Origin: Duganella sp. 1411
Lineage (GTDB): Bacteria > Pseudomonadota > Gammaproteobacteria > Burkholderiales > Burkholderiaceae_D
DNA length: 64,000 nt
NCBI RefSeq assembly: GCF_017833525.1
Contig: NZ_JAFICD010000001.1
Coordinates: forward strand, 1,860,001-1,924,000
Direction of reading: 5' to 3'
This document shows, piece by piece, positions 16,644-27,500 of the stretch. Below the pieces are notes generated by a model. The model searched no databases. It saw only the letters and a program-made list of their open reading frames with translations, and was not told the origin of the DNA. Position numbers and translations under genes: made by a program. How positions within the stretch are numbered: position 1 is the first letter of the stretch; each line of letters starts with the position of its first letter.

Positions 16644-19076
16644 CTAGAAGGTGTAGCTTCCCTTGACGTAGTAGTAGGCGCCGTTGATGCCGAACGGTGA
16701 AAAGCTCGGATACACGTAGGCGTGCGAGTACCCTTGCGAGATCGCCTTGTCCGGATGTCGGTTCAGCAGGTTTTTCGCGCCAGCGCTCAAGGTCAGATGG
16801 GCGGTGACGTCGTAGCCGCTTTCCAGGTCGACGATCACGGTCGGATCGATGTGGTTGGTGTGATACGGCGCGCCGCCGGTATCGCCATCGGCCACCGTCA
16901 ATTCCGTCACTCCGTAGCGGGTCGCGCGCAGGTTGCCGTTCCAGGCGCCGTTCAGGTAGCGCGCATTCAGAATCAGCTTGTTCTTCGGCGTCGCATCGAT
17001 AATCGGCGATGCCGATGCCGGATTCAGTCCCCCCGCCAGCGTGACGTTGGTGATGCGGTTCTTGTTGACGTTCCACCCCGCCGTCCATTTCACCTTGCCG
17101 GCATCACCGAAATCGGTCGCGTAGTCGCCAGAGGCATCGAGCCCGCGCGTGCGCGTGTCGACGCCGTTGGTCAGATAGCTGACGGTGGCGTCGGTGATGC
17201 TCGGATCGAGCACGCTGCCATGCGCGACGATCGCGGCATCCGCGCCGGCGCCGCTGAGGGTGCCCGAACCGATGATGCGGTGGCGAATCTCGATCTGGTA
17301 GGCGTCCAGCGACAGGTGCAGGCGCGGCGCCGGTGCCGCCACCAGGCCGACGCTGACGTTCCTGGACTTTTCCGGCGCCAGTCGCTTGGCGCCGGCCAGC
17401 GTCGCGGCGGCCGAATTGGCCGGCAAGACCACATCCGCATACGTCGGGCCGACGTTGGCGATCGAGTGGTACTCCTCCTGCAGCGTCGGCGCGCGGAAGC
17501 CGTTGCTGACCGTGGCGCGCAACGCCAGCGCCTGGGAAAAATCGTAACGGCTGGTCAGCTTGCCGTTGAAGGTGTTACCGAAGTCACTGTAGTGCTCCTG
17601 GCGTCCGGCGAAGCTCAGTTGCCATTCGGGCGTGGGACGGTTACTGACGTCGACGTAGGCCGCGTAGTTATTGCGGCTATGGGTGCCGGCATCGTTCAGC
17701 GCGTAACCCGCGAATCCGTCGGGACCAAAGTCGTAGCGCGACGCCGCGTCGCCGGCGCCGAGGCGATACGATTCGCGGCGCGCTTCCAGTCCCAACGCCA
17801 GCAACAACGGCGCCGACCAGCCCATATCCAACGATTTGCTGACATCTGCGTTGTTGGTCCATTGCGAGAACGTGTACTGGCCGTCGTGGAAGCGCGTCGG
17901 CGAGGAGCCCGTGTCGCGCAACAGCGGACGATTGACCGTGCGCTCGACGCCAACGGCGATGTCGTCGCGGCCATAGGTGGAACTGAGGTCCCACTGCCAG
18001 CCCGAGTCGCTTCGGCCCTTGATGCCGGCGGTGACGGCATAATCGTTTTCGTTGGTAGTCTCCAATGGGCTGTAGCCCAGCGGATAAAAAGTCGGGGCCT
18101 TGGTGGGAGTGCGCCAGTTCTGCCAACTCTCCGCCTCGCGATGGGCGGCGGTGGCGAAGCCATACACCTCGGCGCCGCCATCGAGTTGCAACCCGGCGTT
18201 GAGCGCGACGGTGCCGAAGCGACTGCGCGGATCGCCGGCCACCCTGCTCGGATAGGGCTCCGAACTGGCCGAGCGGGGCACCAGCGGCGTGCCGAAGCCG
18301 GAGGTGGTCACCAGGTCGGCGCCGGTCTGGTTGGTGAAGTCGTGGTCGCGCACCTGCGCCGACAAATGCGCGTAACCGCCGCCCCCTAATTTGAAGCCCT
18401 GGTCCAGCGAGACGTCGCGCGTCAGGCCGTTGTGCTCATGGTGGGGATTGACCTTGCTGTCGCCGTAAGTGCCGATCAAGGCGTCGATCTCGCCGCCGCT
18501 GCTGCTGTTCTTGAGGATGACGTTGACCACGCCGGCGATCGCGTCGGAGCCGTATTGGGCGGCGGCGCCGTCCTGCAGCACCTCGATATGATCGACCGCC
18601 GATACCGGTATCAAGTCCAGGTCGGCCGGCGACGAATACTGGTTGGGTCCCGCGTCGGCGGCGATGCTGGCGGTGTTGTGACGGCGCTTGCCGTTGACCA
18701 GCACCAGCACGTGGTTGGGGCCCAGCCCGCGCAGCTGCACCGAACGCACCATGTTGCCGATGTCGCCGCCGACCGATTGCGAGTTATACGACGGCACCAC
18801 CGTCGTCAACGCGTCATACAGGTTGCTTGCGCCGGTCTGCTGCAAGGCGTCGGCGGAGATCACGGAGATCGGCGTCGCGCTGTCGCGCGCCTTGGCGCCA
18901 GCGCCGCGCGTGCCGGTGACGATCACCGTTTCGACGCTGCTGTCGACGGTGGCGGCGGCCGATGTCTGCGCGTGCAGGTTACCCATCGGCGCCGCCAGCA
19001 TGGCGGCCAGCGCCAGCTGGACGGCGCAAGCCATGACGGTCTGGCGGTATCCGTTCGAGCTATTTTTTTGATACAT
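16644..19076 (-). CDS. TonB-dependent receptor (large, CirA/BtuB-like plug)
   Basis: An 810-residue outer-membrane receptor. Start MYQKNSSNGYRQ with GAGG upstream, then a hydrophobic signal ending LHAQ. Plug features: VETVIVTGTRGAGAKARDSATPIS, VRSVQLRGLGPNHVLVLVNGKRRHN, HIEVLQDGAAAQYGSDAIAGVVN. The NGKRR box and length match receptors for organic or carbohydrate substrates as well as iron complexes. The C-terminus ends YYVKGSYTF, a normal barrel terminus. It is unrelated in detail to the receptor at 14045, although both sit convergent to near-identical DUF3606-like genes. No Fur box is evident upstream, and the ligand is unknown. Confidence 0.9.
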   Translation of the reverse strand: MYQKNSSNGYRQTVMACAVQLALAAMLAAPMGNLHAQTSAAATVDSSVETVIVTGTRGAGAKARDSATPISVISADALQQTGASNLYDALTTVVPSYNSQSVGGDIGNMVRSVQLRGLGPNHVLVLVNGKRRHNTASIAADAGPNQYSSPADLDLIPVSAVDHIEVLQDGAAAQYGSDAIAGVVNVILKNSSSGGEIDALIGTYGDSKVNPHHEHNGLTRDVSLDQGFKLGGGGYAHLSAQVRDHDFTNQTGADLVTTSGFGTPLVPRSASSEPYPSRVAGDPRSRFGTVALNAGLQLDGGAEVYGFATAAHREAESWQNWRTPTKAPTFYPLGYSPLETTNENDYAVTAGIKGRSDSGWQWDLSSTYGRDDIAVGVERTVNRPLLRDTGSSPTRFHDGQYTFSQWTNNADVSKSLDMGWSAPLLLALGLEARRESYRLGAGDAASRYDFGPDGFAGYALNDAGTHSRNNYAAYVDVSNRPTPEWQLSFAGRQEHYSDFGNTFNGKLTSRYDFSQALALRATVSNGFRAPTLQEEYHSIANVGPTYADVVLPANSAAATLAGAKRLAPEKSRNVSVGLVAAPAPRLHLSLDAYQIEIRHRIIGSGTLSGAGADAAIVAHGSVLDPSITDATVSYLTNGVDTRTRGLDASGDYATDFGDAGKVKWTAGWNVNKNRITNVTLAGGLNPASASPIIDATPKNKLILNARYLNGAWNGNLRATRYGVTELTVADGDTGGAPYHTNHIDPTVIVDLESGYDVTAHLTLSAGAKNLLNRHPDKAISQGYSHAYVYPSFSPFGINGAYYYVKGSYTF

Positions 19077-19188
19077 ATTATTCCTCGCTTGATGTGTTTT
19101 GGCTGGGTTGGGAGCCAAACCATTACACCATCGCAAACGAGGCTATCCATCCCATTTTAGCGGGGCTGGACGACATAAACGGTCGTTC

Positions 19189-19229
19189 TGATGTCGGGCC
19201 GCAGCAGTTTGGGCGGCGGCCCGACATCA
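19189..19229. terminator. Perfect 14-bp inverted repeat downstream of esterase gene
   Basis: TGATGTCGGGCCGC, 13-nt loop, GCGGCCCGACATCA. It lies 20 bp past the esterase stop, ahead of the next minus-strand gene. It has no T-tract, so it may act as a terminator or mRNA-stabilising hairpin at the end of the gluconate-locus transcript. Confidence 0.5.
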
Positions 19230-19248
19230 ACTTCTCAATACGTCTTAC

Positions 19249-20145
19249 TCACTGCGCCGGCGACGGCACACCCTGCGGCGCGCGGCCGCCGCGCGGCACC
19301 AGCCAGCCGCCATCGGCCAGCCAGTCGGCCAGGCGATCGGGCCAGTGGACATCCGACAACCGTTCCGAACGCTGCCCCATATTGAACGCATGGTCGGTGT
19401 CGGCATACATATGCAGTTCCGCCGACACGCCGGCCGCCACCAACTGCTGATACAGCGCCACCGCCGGCGGGCCACAGCATTTGTCGGCCGAACCGGCGAC
19501 GATGAAGGCCGGCGGCGCGTTCGCCACCGCCTTGGCCGGCACGCCCAGCGGCCCTGGATACACCAGCACCTGGAAGTCGGGCCGCGCGCTTTGCTTGTCG
19601 ACCGCGTCCTGCTTCGCTCCCGCCGGCGGCGCGGGATTGTCGGCCACCAGCGACACCAGTTCGCCGCCGGCCGAAAAGCCCATGACGCCAACCCGGTCGG
19701 GATCGACGCCAAATTCCGCCGCGTGCGCCCTCACCCACCGCACCGCGCGCCGCAGGTCGGCGGCGGCGTCGTTCTCGATGCTGTAGGTGGAGCCCTGGTC
19801 GCGCGCCAGCCGGTACTTCAGCACGAAGGCCGTCACACCGGCGCGGTTGAGCGACTTCGCCGCCACCATGCCCTCGTTCATCCACACCAGCATGCGATGG
19901 CCGCCGCCGGGCGCAATGACGACCGCGGCGCCGTTGGCATGGCGCGCATCGGCCTTGGCCACCGTCAGCGAAGGATCGTGGATGTTGCTGACATAGGTGT
20001 TTTGCACCGTCTCCGCTTCGCCGTGGCGCTTCTCCGATCCCGGGGCGCCGTCGGGCCACAGCAAGTGTGTTTGTTGGGCGCCAGCCTGCACGCAGACGGA
20101 CATCAGGACCGCCAGCACCACGCCACCGAATTTTTTATACACCAT
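19249..20145 (-). CDS. Secreted alpha/beta-hydrolase esterase (BD-FAE/acetyl-xylan-esterase-like)
   Basis: A 298-residue exported hydrolase. The signal peptide ends QAGAQ; LLWPDGAPGS is a common start of this esterase class. Oxyanion-hole HGGG-type motif appears as APGGGHR, the nucleophile Ser in GFSAGG, the acid in the later strand and the catalytic His in DTDHAFNM. GGAGG lies 6 bases before the ATG, which overlaps the end of the upstream GH55-like gene by 11 bp. It probably removes acyl groups from a polysaccharide or oligosaccharide in the periplasm, helping the neighbouring beta-helix enzyme. Confidence 0.88.
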   Translation of the reverse strand: MVYKKFGGVVLAVLMSVCVQAGAQQTHLLWPDGAPGSEKRHGEAETVQNTYVSNIHDPSLTVAKADARHANGAAVVIAPGGGHRMLVWMNEGMVAAKSLNRAGVTAFVLKYRLARDQGSTYSIENDAAADLRRAVRWVRAHAAEFGVDPDRVGVMGFSAGGELVSLVADNPAPPAGAKQDAVDKQSARPDFQVLVYPGPLGVPAKAVANAPPAFIVAGSADKCCGPPAVALYQQLVAAGVSAELHMYADTDHAFNMGQRSERLSDVHWPDRLADWLADGGWLVPRGGRAPQGVPSPAQ

Positions 20146-23100
20146 TCAAGCCTCCGGTCGAGTAAAGCGCGCGGTGAGTCAGGATGAACAGCGTGCGTCC
20201 GCCCTCGCCACCGAAGATCAGCTGTAGCGGGCGTTCCGGCACGTCGATGCGGCCGATTTCCTTGCCATCGGGCGAATAAACGAATATCTGGCCGTTGGCG
20301 ACATAGACATTGCCCGCCGCGTCCACGGCCGCGCTCTCGCCGCCGCGATTGGCCACCGGTTTGAGATCGGTGATGCCGCCGCCGGCGCCGATCACACCAC
20401 TGAAGGTGCGGTTCTCGGAGCCGTTGGTGAACACCACGCGGCCATTGCGCCCGGCCGACACCAGGCCGTGCGTGTCGAGCGTGTCCGAGAAGCGCCAGCC
20501 CAGATGATCGTACGGCCCCTGCTGGAACACGCGGTAGGCCGGCAGCACCAGCGTGCCGTCGGGCGAGACGTACTCGCGCTTTTTCGGCAGCGCGACGTCG
20601 CGCGCGAACATCTCGGCCAGCGTGGTGAACTCGTAGGTCTCGGGATTGAGCTGGTCGCGGAACTCGCCGTTCTGCCAGAAGTTGACCGGCACCACGGTCC
20701 TGGCGCCGGCATGGGCCTTCGCCGGCGTCGGCTTGATCAAGGTGATCTCGCCGGCCGGGCGATCGGGATGGAAGGAATACACCGTGCCCTCGACGCCGTG
20801 CGACGACAGCACCATCAGCGCGCCGCTGTTGTCGATGGCAAGGTTGACCGGATCGAGCGGCGCGTCGCGCACCACCACCAGTCCCTTGTCCTTCGTCCAG
20901 CTATAGATGCGCTGGAAGCGGCGGTCGACGAAATACAGCTTGCCCTTGGCATCGACCACGCCACCGGCGATCGAATAAAAGCCGTCCTCCAGCTTTTCCA
21001 CCTTGACCGGATTGGCCGCCGGCGCCGCCGGGTTGGCGACGATGTCCAGCATCGCGAACTCGCGCTCGCGCACGTTCAGCTTGTGGGTGACATCGCGCAG
21101 CGCGTTCTCGAACGGGAATTTGCTGGCGCGCAGATAGGTATCGCAACCGTTGGCGTCGCAGGTGGCATAGCCGCTCTCGCCGTTCACGTGCACATTGCGG
21201 AATCGGATATCGCTGGAGTTGGTCATCTTGACCGCCGCCGGTGCCGGCTTGATCGAACGGGTGACGCGATAGGCGTGATAGTTCGCGAACAGGATGTTGC
21301 GCGAGTTGCGGATCTCCAGCGACACCGCATCCATGCCGTCGCGGACCTCCTGCTCCGTTTGCGGCGCCAGGAATTCCCAGTTTTCCACGTTATCGAGCAC
21401 GATCTCGGCGCGCACATGATGTTCGGCGGAGAGCTCGTAGACGCGGCCCGGCGTCTTGGTGTCGGAAACGTAGAACCCGGCCTGGGCGAAGGTGCTCGGC
21501 GACCAGACCGCGACGAAGGTGCCGCCTCCGCCGTCGGTCACCCAGATGCTCGGATACTGGCGATCCCAGTGCGCGGTCGGATCGAAGTCGGCGCGTTTTT
21601 GATACGGGTCGCGGCGCACGCCATCGTAAAGGCGCGTGCCGTGGCCGCCCTGGATGCGGATGTCGTCGACCAGCGAATGCTCGCCGGCCTTCCACAGCAG
21701 CGCGACCGCGCGCGGATTGACCTCGCCGGTCGCCAGCCCGAAGCCGGAGACGATGGCATCGCCGCCCCTGGCGCTTTCCAACAGCGCTTTGGGGCCGTCC
21801 ACGCCGGCGTAAAGCGGCGAGCCATTCGGCAGCAACAGCTGCGTCAGGCCCGGATGCAGCCCGACGATCACAGTGTCCGGCTTCATGCGGATCGTATCGT
21901 TGACGAGGTAAAAGCCCAGCGGCAGATACACCACGCGGTGGTTGTCGATGGCTTTTTGAAGCGCCGCCGTGTCGTCGGTCTGGCCGTCACCCTTGGCGCC
22001 CAGGGCGCGCGCGTTGGCCCATTGTGTCGTCGGCGGCAACGCGCGCAGCACGCGTTTGGGCGCGGCCGGCATCGCGTCCAGCGGCGCGATTTTGGAAATG
22101 GTATCGAACTTTCCGGTGCTGCCCACGCCCGGCAGCATCAAGCCATAATTGAATTCGCTGACGCGGTAGATGGCGCCCGGCGCGGCGACCTTCCGACCGC
22201 TGTCGCGGAACTGCGCGAACACCGGCGTGTTGCGCGCCACGGCATTGTCGAAGCCGACCTGGGTGTAGACATTGTCCTCGTTCGAAATGATCACAGCCGC
22301 CTTCGACACATTCTCGAAGCGCACATCCTTACCCCACAGCCAATCGCCGTAGCCGCGATCGATCTCGATACCCACTTTGGTATCGCGGATGGCGACGTTG
22401 ATCATCGTCAGGCCGGCTTCGTGCTCGCGGATCGCCGCGTCGCGCTGGCCTTCGAAGGTCGAATCCATCAGCGTGAACTGCCATGCCGGCGACGTTTTCT
22501 CCGACAGGATGCCGTAACGGCCGCCGTAGAACTTCAGGTTGAAGCCCTCGTTGCCGACCTGGTAGATGCCCGCCAGGCCGGAGCCGATATGGAAGTCGAT
22601 GTGGCTCAGGTTCGAGTGCTGCGCGGTGCGCAGGCGCACGGCGGCGGCGGCCGGATTGCCGTCGCCGATTTCAAAGTCGACATTGCTCATCGCCGAATAG
22701 AACGTCGACGAGTTCGCGTCGCGCACGTTCTCGCTGAACGGCACCGCCGTCGGCACGGGAACCGGCACCTTGCCCACCCTGTACTGGTCGCCGCCGGTGA
22801 ACACCACCATGTTGGCGACGCCCTTCTGGAAGCCCGGGGTGCGCTCGCCCAGCACCAGCACCGGCCGGGTCGGACCGACGCCGTACAGACGCACCGCCAG
22901 CGGTATCAGGATCGTGCGCGTGATGCGGTAGCGGCCCGACGGCAGGAACACCACCCCGCCCTCGCCCTTGTTGGCCGCGCTGTCGATAGCTTGCTGGATG
23001 GCGGTCGTATCGTCGGCGCGGCCGTCGCCGGTGGCCTTGACCTTGACCGCCAGCGCGTCGTTCGGCATGGTCTGGTAGACGGAAACCGAGGCCGCGGCCC

Positions 23101-23170
23101 GGGCGCCGTCCACCGGGACGGCCAGTATCGCCACGGTTGCCAGCAACAACCGCGTTAAAGATAATCTCAT
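20135..23170 (-). CDS. GH55/pectate-lyase-3-type beta-helix protein fused to SMP-30/gluconolactonase-like domain
   Basis: A 1011-residue secreted protein starting MRLSLTRLLL, with AAGGA 8 bases upstream. After the signal peptide come two Pectate_lyase_3-type entry motifs, VKATGDGRADDTTAIQQAID and, around residue 390, ARALGAKGDGQTDDTAALQ. This paired beta-helix layout is typical of GH55 exo-1,3-glucanases. From about residue 724 the protein changes to a beta-propeller with KLYFVDRRFQRIYSW, PVNLAIDNSGALMVL and, near the end, PERPLQLIFGGEGGRTLFIL, the features of SMP-30/gluconolactonase proteins. The combination in a gluconate operon suggests release and lactone hydrolysis of an aldonate-linked glycan, but this is inference. 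Confidence 0.8.
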   Translation of the reverse strand: MRLSLTRLLLATVAILAVPVDGARAAASVSVYQTMPNDALAVKVKATGDGRADDTTAIQQAIDSAANKGEGGVVFLPSGRYRITRTILIPLAVRLYGVGPTRPVLVLGERTPGFQKGVANMVVFTGGDQYRVGKVPVPVPTAVPFSENVRDANSSTFYSAMSNVDFEIGDGNPAAAAVRLRTAQHSNLSHIDFHIGSGLAGIYQVGNEGFNLKFYGGRYGILSEKTSPAWQFTLMDSTFEGQRDAAIREHEAGLTMINVAIRDTKVGIEIDRGYGDWLWGKDVRFENVSKAAVIISNEDNVYTQVGFDNAVARNTPVFAQFRDSGRKVAAPGAIYRVSEFNYGLMLPGVGSTGKFDTISKIAPLDAMPAAPKRVLRALPPTTQWANARALGAKGDGQTDDTAALQKAIDNHRVVYLPLGFYLVNDTIRMKPDTVIVGLHPGLTQLLLPNGSPLYAGVDGPKALLESARGGDAIVSGFGLATGEVNPRAVALLWKAGEHSLVDDIRIQGGHGTRLYDGVRRDPYQKRADFDPTAHWDRQYPSIWVTDGGGGTFVAVWSPSTFAQAGFYVSDTKTPGRVYELSAEHHVRAEIVLDNVENWEFLAPQTEQEVRDGMDAVSLEIRNSRNILFANYHAYRVTRSIKPAPAAVKMTNSSDIRFRNVHVNGESGYATCDANGCDTYLRASKFPFENALRDVTHKLNVREREFAMLDIVANPAAPAANPVKVEKLEDGFYSIAGGVVDAKGKLYFVDRRFQRIYSWTKDKGLVVVRDAPLDPVNLAIDNSGALMVLSSHGVEGTVYSFHPDRPAGEITLIKPTPAKAHAGARTVVPVNFWQNGEFRDQLNPETYEFTTLAEMFARDVALPKKREYVSPDGTLVLPAYRVFQQGPYDHLGWRFSDTLDTHGLVSAGRNGRVVFTNGSENRTFSGVIGAGGGITDLKPVANRGGESAAVDAAGNVYVANGQIFVYSPDGKEIGRIDVPERPLQLIFGGEGGRTLFILTHRALYSTGGLNGV

Positions 23171-23181
23171 TTGCTTAGTCC

Positions 23182-24546
23182 TTAGATAAAGATCGATAGG
23201 AGCAATACGAAAATCAGACCAAAGACGCCAACCAGCGTTTCCATCAACGTCCAGGAGCGGAAGGTATCCTTCAGCGACAGGCCGAAGTACTCCTTGAACA
23301 TCCAGAACCCGGAATCGTTGACGTGGCTGCACATCAAACTGCCGGCGCCGATCGCCAGCACCATCAGGCTCGGATCGATGCCCGAGCTTTGCACCAGCGG
23401 CGCGACGATGCCGGCAGCCGTCAGTCCCGCCACGGTGGCCGAGCCGAGGCAGATACGTATCAACGTGGCCACCAGCCATCCCAGCACCAGCGGCGGCACC
23501 GGCAGGCCGCCCAACTGCCGGCCCAACTCCCCGCTGACGCCGGAATCAACCAGCACCTGTTTAAGCGCCCCGGCGCCGGCGATCACCAGCAGGATGGGCG
23601 CGATATCGCGCAACGCGTCCTGCGCGCCGGACATCAGCGACGGCAGGCTTTTGCCGCGCGCCAGTCCCAGGGTCACCAGTGCCACGGCCAGCGCGATCAG
23701 CATCACGATCATCGGATTGGCCATGAAGGTGATGAGCGACTTCAGCGCCGGATCGGACGTCGGCACCAGCGTCAACGCGGTGGCCGAGGCCAGCAGCCAG
23801 ACCGGCAGCAGCGCTGTGGCGAAGCTGTTGAAAACACCTGGCAGCTGCGCCTCCTCCAGCAGCCCGGCGCGGAACATCGGCGCCGGTTCGCTGTGGATGC
23901 GCTTGAGCGTCATCGCGAATATCGGCCCGGCGATGATCAGCGTTGGAACCGCGACGATCATCCCGTAGAACAAGGTGCGGCCCATATCGGCGTGGAACTG
24001 GGCCACCAGGGCCGTCGGCGACGGGTGCGGCGGCAGGAAGCCATGCGCGATCGACAGCCCGGCCAGCAGCGGTATCGCCAGCGCCACCGCCGGCCGCCCG
24101 CTCTGGTACACCAGCGAGAACACCAGCGGCACCAGCAGCACGAAGCCGACGTTGTAATACAGCGGAATCCCGGCCACGAAGCCGGTCAAGGTCAGCGCCA
24201 CCGGCATGCGCGCCGAGCCGAATACGCCGATCAGGTAACTGGCGATGCGCTGGGCGGCGCCGCTGTCGGCGATCAATTTGCCGAACACCGCGCCCAGGCA
24301 GACGATGACGATCAGCGATCCAAGCAGATCGCCGATGCCCTTGTCGATCGATTTGGGGATGGTCTCCAGCGGCATGCCAAGCAGCAGCGCCGCCGCCAGC
24401 GCGGCCACCACGAACGCCAGCAGCGGCTGCACTTTGCCCCAGGCGATCAACAGCGTTAGAAGGCCGACCGACAAGCCGACCGCCACCATCCCCCACAATG
24501 CGGGCGTCACGCCGAAAAGCGCCGCCAATGGACTTGTGATGCTCAT
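23182..24546 (-). CDS. Gluconate:H+ symporter, GntP family
   Basis: A 454-residue inner-membrane permease with about 12-14 hydrophobic segments over its whole length, the usual size of GntP/GntT/GntU. Family landmarks include the GIPLYYNVGFVLLVPLVF segment, FLPPHPSPTALVAQFHADMG, RICLGSATVAGLTAAGI and SHVNDSGFWMFKEYFGLS near the C-terminus. It imports gluconate or a related aldonate. GAGGG precedes the ATG. It sits 21 bp after the TonB receptor stop and 11 bp before the GH55-like gene, and a gluconokinase heads the same strand, so the operon provides uptake and phosphorylation of the sugar acid. Confidence 0.93.
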   Translation of the reverse strand: MSITSPLAALFGVTPALWGMVAVGLSVGLLTLLIAWGKVQPLLAFVVAALAAALLLGMPLETIPKSIDKGIGDLLGSLIVIVCLGAVFGKLIADSGAAQRIASYLIGVFGSARMPVALTLTGFVAGIPLYYNVGFVLLVPLVFSLVYQSGRPAVALAIPLLAGLSIAHGFLPPHPSPTALVAQFHADMGRTLFYGMIVAVPTLIIAGPIFAMTLKRIHSEPAPMFRAGLLEEAQLPGVFNSFATALLPVWLLASATALTLVPTSDPALKSLITFMANPMIVMLIALAVALVTLGLARGKSLPSLMSGAQDALRDIAPILLVIAGAGALKQVLVDSGVSGELGRQLGGLPVPPLVLGWLVATLIRICLGSATVAGLTAAGIVAPLVQSSGIDPSLMVLAIGAGSLMCSHVNDSGFWMFKEYFGLSLKDTFRSWTLMETLVGVFGLIFVLLLSIFI

Positions 24547-24567
24547 GACGGCGCCCTCGCTTGAAAG

Positions 24568-27500
24568 TTAGAAGTTGTAGCGCACGCCGACCCGGTACAC
24601 ACGACCCAGCACGTCGTACAGCTGCGGGTTGATACCGAAGCTAAGGTTGGTCTGCGGTGCCGGCGCCGGATCGACATTGCCGATGTTATCGATCTTGAAG
24701 TACGCGGTCGTCTTGTCACCCAGCTTGTAGCTGCCACCAAGGTCGACGTAGAACGCGCCCTTCATCTTGTTGTCGAAGATGGTCGGGTGGATCGTGGTCG
24801 ACACCGGGCAGTTGGTCTGGCACTCGATGTACTCGTTGCTGTAGACGCCTTTGCTGATCCAGCGTTCGGTCAGCGTCAGGCTGTACTTGTCGGTGTCCCA
24901 CGACTGCGAAGCCAGGCCTTTCCACTTCGGCGTCGCGCCCAGGTTGGCGCCGGCGCCTTCCGACGGGATCGTGCCGACCACGCCCGGATCGGTCAGGAAG
25001 CTGATATTGCGGGTGACCAGCGCGCGCAAGGTCAGACGGCCCGGCACACCCCAATCCTTCAGGTTCATACGGTAGGCGCCTTCGAGGTCGTAGCCTTTGG
25101 TGCGCAGCGACGCCAGGTTAAACGCCTGCACCGTCACGTAGTTATTGCTTGCCACGGGGCTGTTCAACACCATCGCGCCGCAGATCTCCTGATTACCGGC
25201 CACGCACAAATCGACCTCCTGCTGCGCCGTCAGCGCCGAGATCACGCCATCGACCTTGATGTCGAAGTAATCGATGGAGGCGCTGAAGCCCGGCGCCCAC
25301 GATGGCTGCGTCAGCACGATGCCGGCGGTGTTGTTGCGGGCGATCTCCGGACGCAGGCGCGTGTTACCCACGGTGCGCTGCTGGATCCCGATCGTGTTGC
25401 CCTGGTACGCGACCACGTTGTTGACCACCACCTGCGCCGCATACAACTCGCTCAGGTTGGGCGCGCGCACGTCCTTGGACGTCACGGCGCGCAGGCGCAG
25501 GCCATCGATGCCGGTCTTCCAGCTGGCGCCCAGCTTCCAGCTCTCCACATGGCCGGAGGTGCTGTATTTGGTGTGGCGGTCGGCCATGTTGACGTTGGCC
25601 TCGCCCCAGGTGGCGGACTTCAGCACCGGCACGTTCAGCTCCACATACGCTTCCTTGACGTTGTAGGTGCCGCTGGCGTTATGGTAATTACCGGCGTACC
25701 AGTTGTTACCGACGGTGGTGTTAAGCAGCGGATCGGCCGGATACTCGGCGGTGTTCTGGCTGTCCGGGAAGATGCCGTTGCCGTAAGGGTCGCCGGTGAC
25801 CTTGTAGTGTTCGCGGCGGTATTCGGCGCCGGTGGCCACCGCGACCGGGCCGGCCCACGACTCGAACGCCTCGCCGCTGAAGTTGACGCTGGCGACGTCC
25901 TGCGTCTGGCGGGTGTGCTGGCGCGGACCGTTTTCCGGCGCGATGTACGACCAGGTGGCCGCGTCGACCGGGTTGTTACCGATGATATTCAGCGGCTTGC
26001 ACCCGGATGCGGCGGCCACCGGATTGCGGCAGACGATGGTGCCGTCGGCGGCGCGCACGGCGTCGATGGCGGCGTTGTAGCGGGCGTTCAGCGTCATGTC
26101 GTTGACGATGATGTCGGTCTTGTTGGCGCCATGCTCGGCGTACGCGTCATACGACCACTCCTTCCCCAGCAACTGGAACTTGCCGGTGCCGCCCACCACC
26201 ACGCGCTCCATCTGGCGGGTCGGATGGACGTTGATATTTTCGGGGAAGATGGCGTTGGCCGTACCGTACTGGAAGCTGGTGATGTTATTGGCGGCGCAGG
26301 CGGCGGCGATCGACGCCGGCAGATAGGGATTGCTGCACTGGATGGTCAGGTTGGCGTTCTTGGCGGCGCCGGGATTCGGCGAAAACGCCGACTTCACCTT
26401 GCCGAAATTGGCCGTCATGTAGATCTCATGATCGGGATTGATGTCGAAGCCGACGCGCGTGTACGCCACCTGGCGGGTAAGATCCATCGCCAGGTTGGTG
26501 CCGGCGCCGACGCTGCCGCTCAAGTCCCCGCCGATGCACAGCGGATTGATACAGCCGGTCACCGCGCCGGTGCCGGTCGGCACGCCGTTGGAACCGTAGT
26601 TGAACTGGTACGGCTGGCCGTTGGCGCCGAAGGCCGTGCCCTGCAGCGGGCCGTTGGTGATCAGGCCATACTTGGCGTACTGGTACTGCTGCGCGTGCAG
26701 CACCGAGTAGTACTGCGGCTTGCCATCCTTGGTCTGCGACAGCGGGCGAACCTGGAACGCCGGATTCTGGTACCAGGTGCGCCCGTTCGGACCGACCTCG
26801 CCGAAGCCGGGCGAATCGATGCCCTTCTGGCGGCCGTACTCGCCGCTGACCTGCACATGCAGGCGGTCGTCCATGAAGGAGTCGCCCCACGCGGCCTGCA
26901 AGGTGCCGTTCTTGTCGTCGTGATAGGTGGTCTGGCCGCCCATCACGTTGGCCTTGAAGCCCTGGAAGCGCTTATCGGTGATGAAGTTGACGACGCCGCC
27001 GATCGCGTCCGAGCCGTACGACGCCGAGGCGCCGCCGGTCACCACGTCCACGCGCTTGACCAGCAGTTGCGGGAACTGGCTGACGTCCGTCACGCCGGTG
27101 ACGTTGGCGCCCACCACGCGCTGGCCGTCCAGAAGGGTCAAGGTGCGGATCGCGCCCAGGCCGCGCAGGCTCAATGAGCTCAGGCCCTGGACCCCGCTGC
27201 TGGTGCTGTTGGTGCTGGTGGTGCGGCCGGTGCTGCCCTGCAGGGCCGGCAACTCGGCGATGCTGTTGAAGATGTTCGGCTGCGCGCCCTTGGCCAGGTC
27301 GTCGGCGCTCAGGGTGGTGGTCGGTGTCGGCTGCGTGAAGCCGCGCGCGGCGATGCGCGAACCGGAGACGGTGACCACATTCTGCACCGGCGCCGCCGCT
27401 TCCGGCGCGGCCGGTGCCTGCGGCGCGCCGCTCTGTGCTTCCGCGCCGGCCGGCGGGGTTTGGGTTTGCGCCTGGGCCTCGGCTTGGGCCTGGGCCTGGG

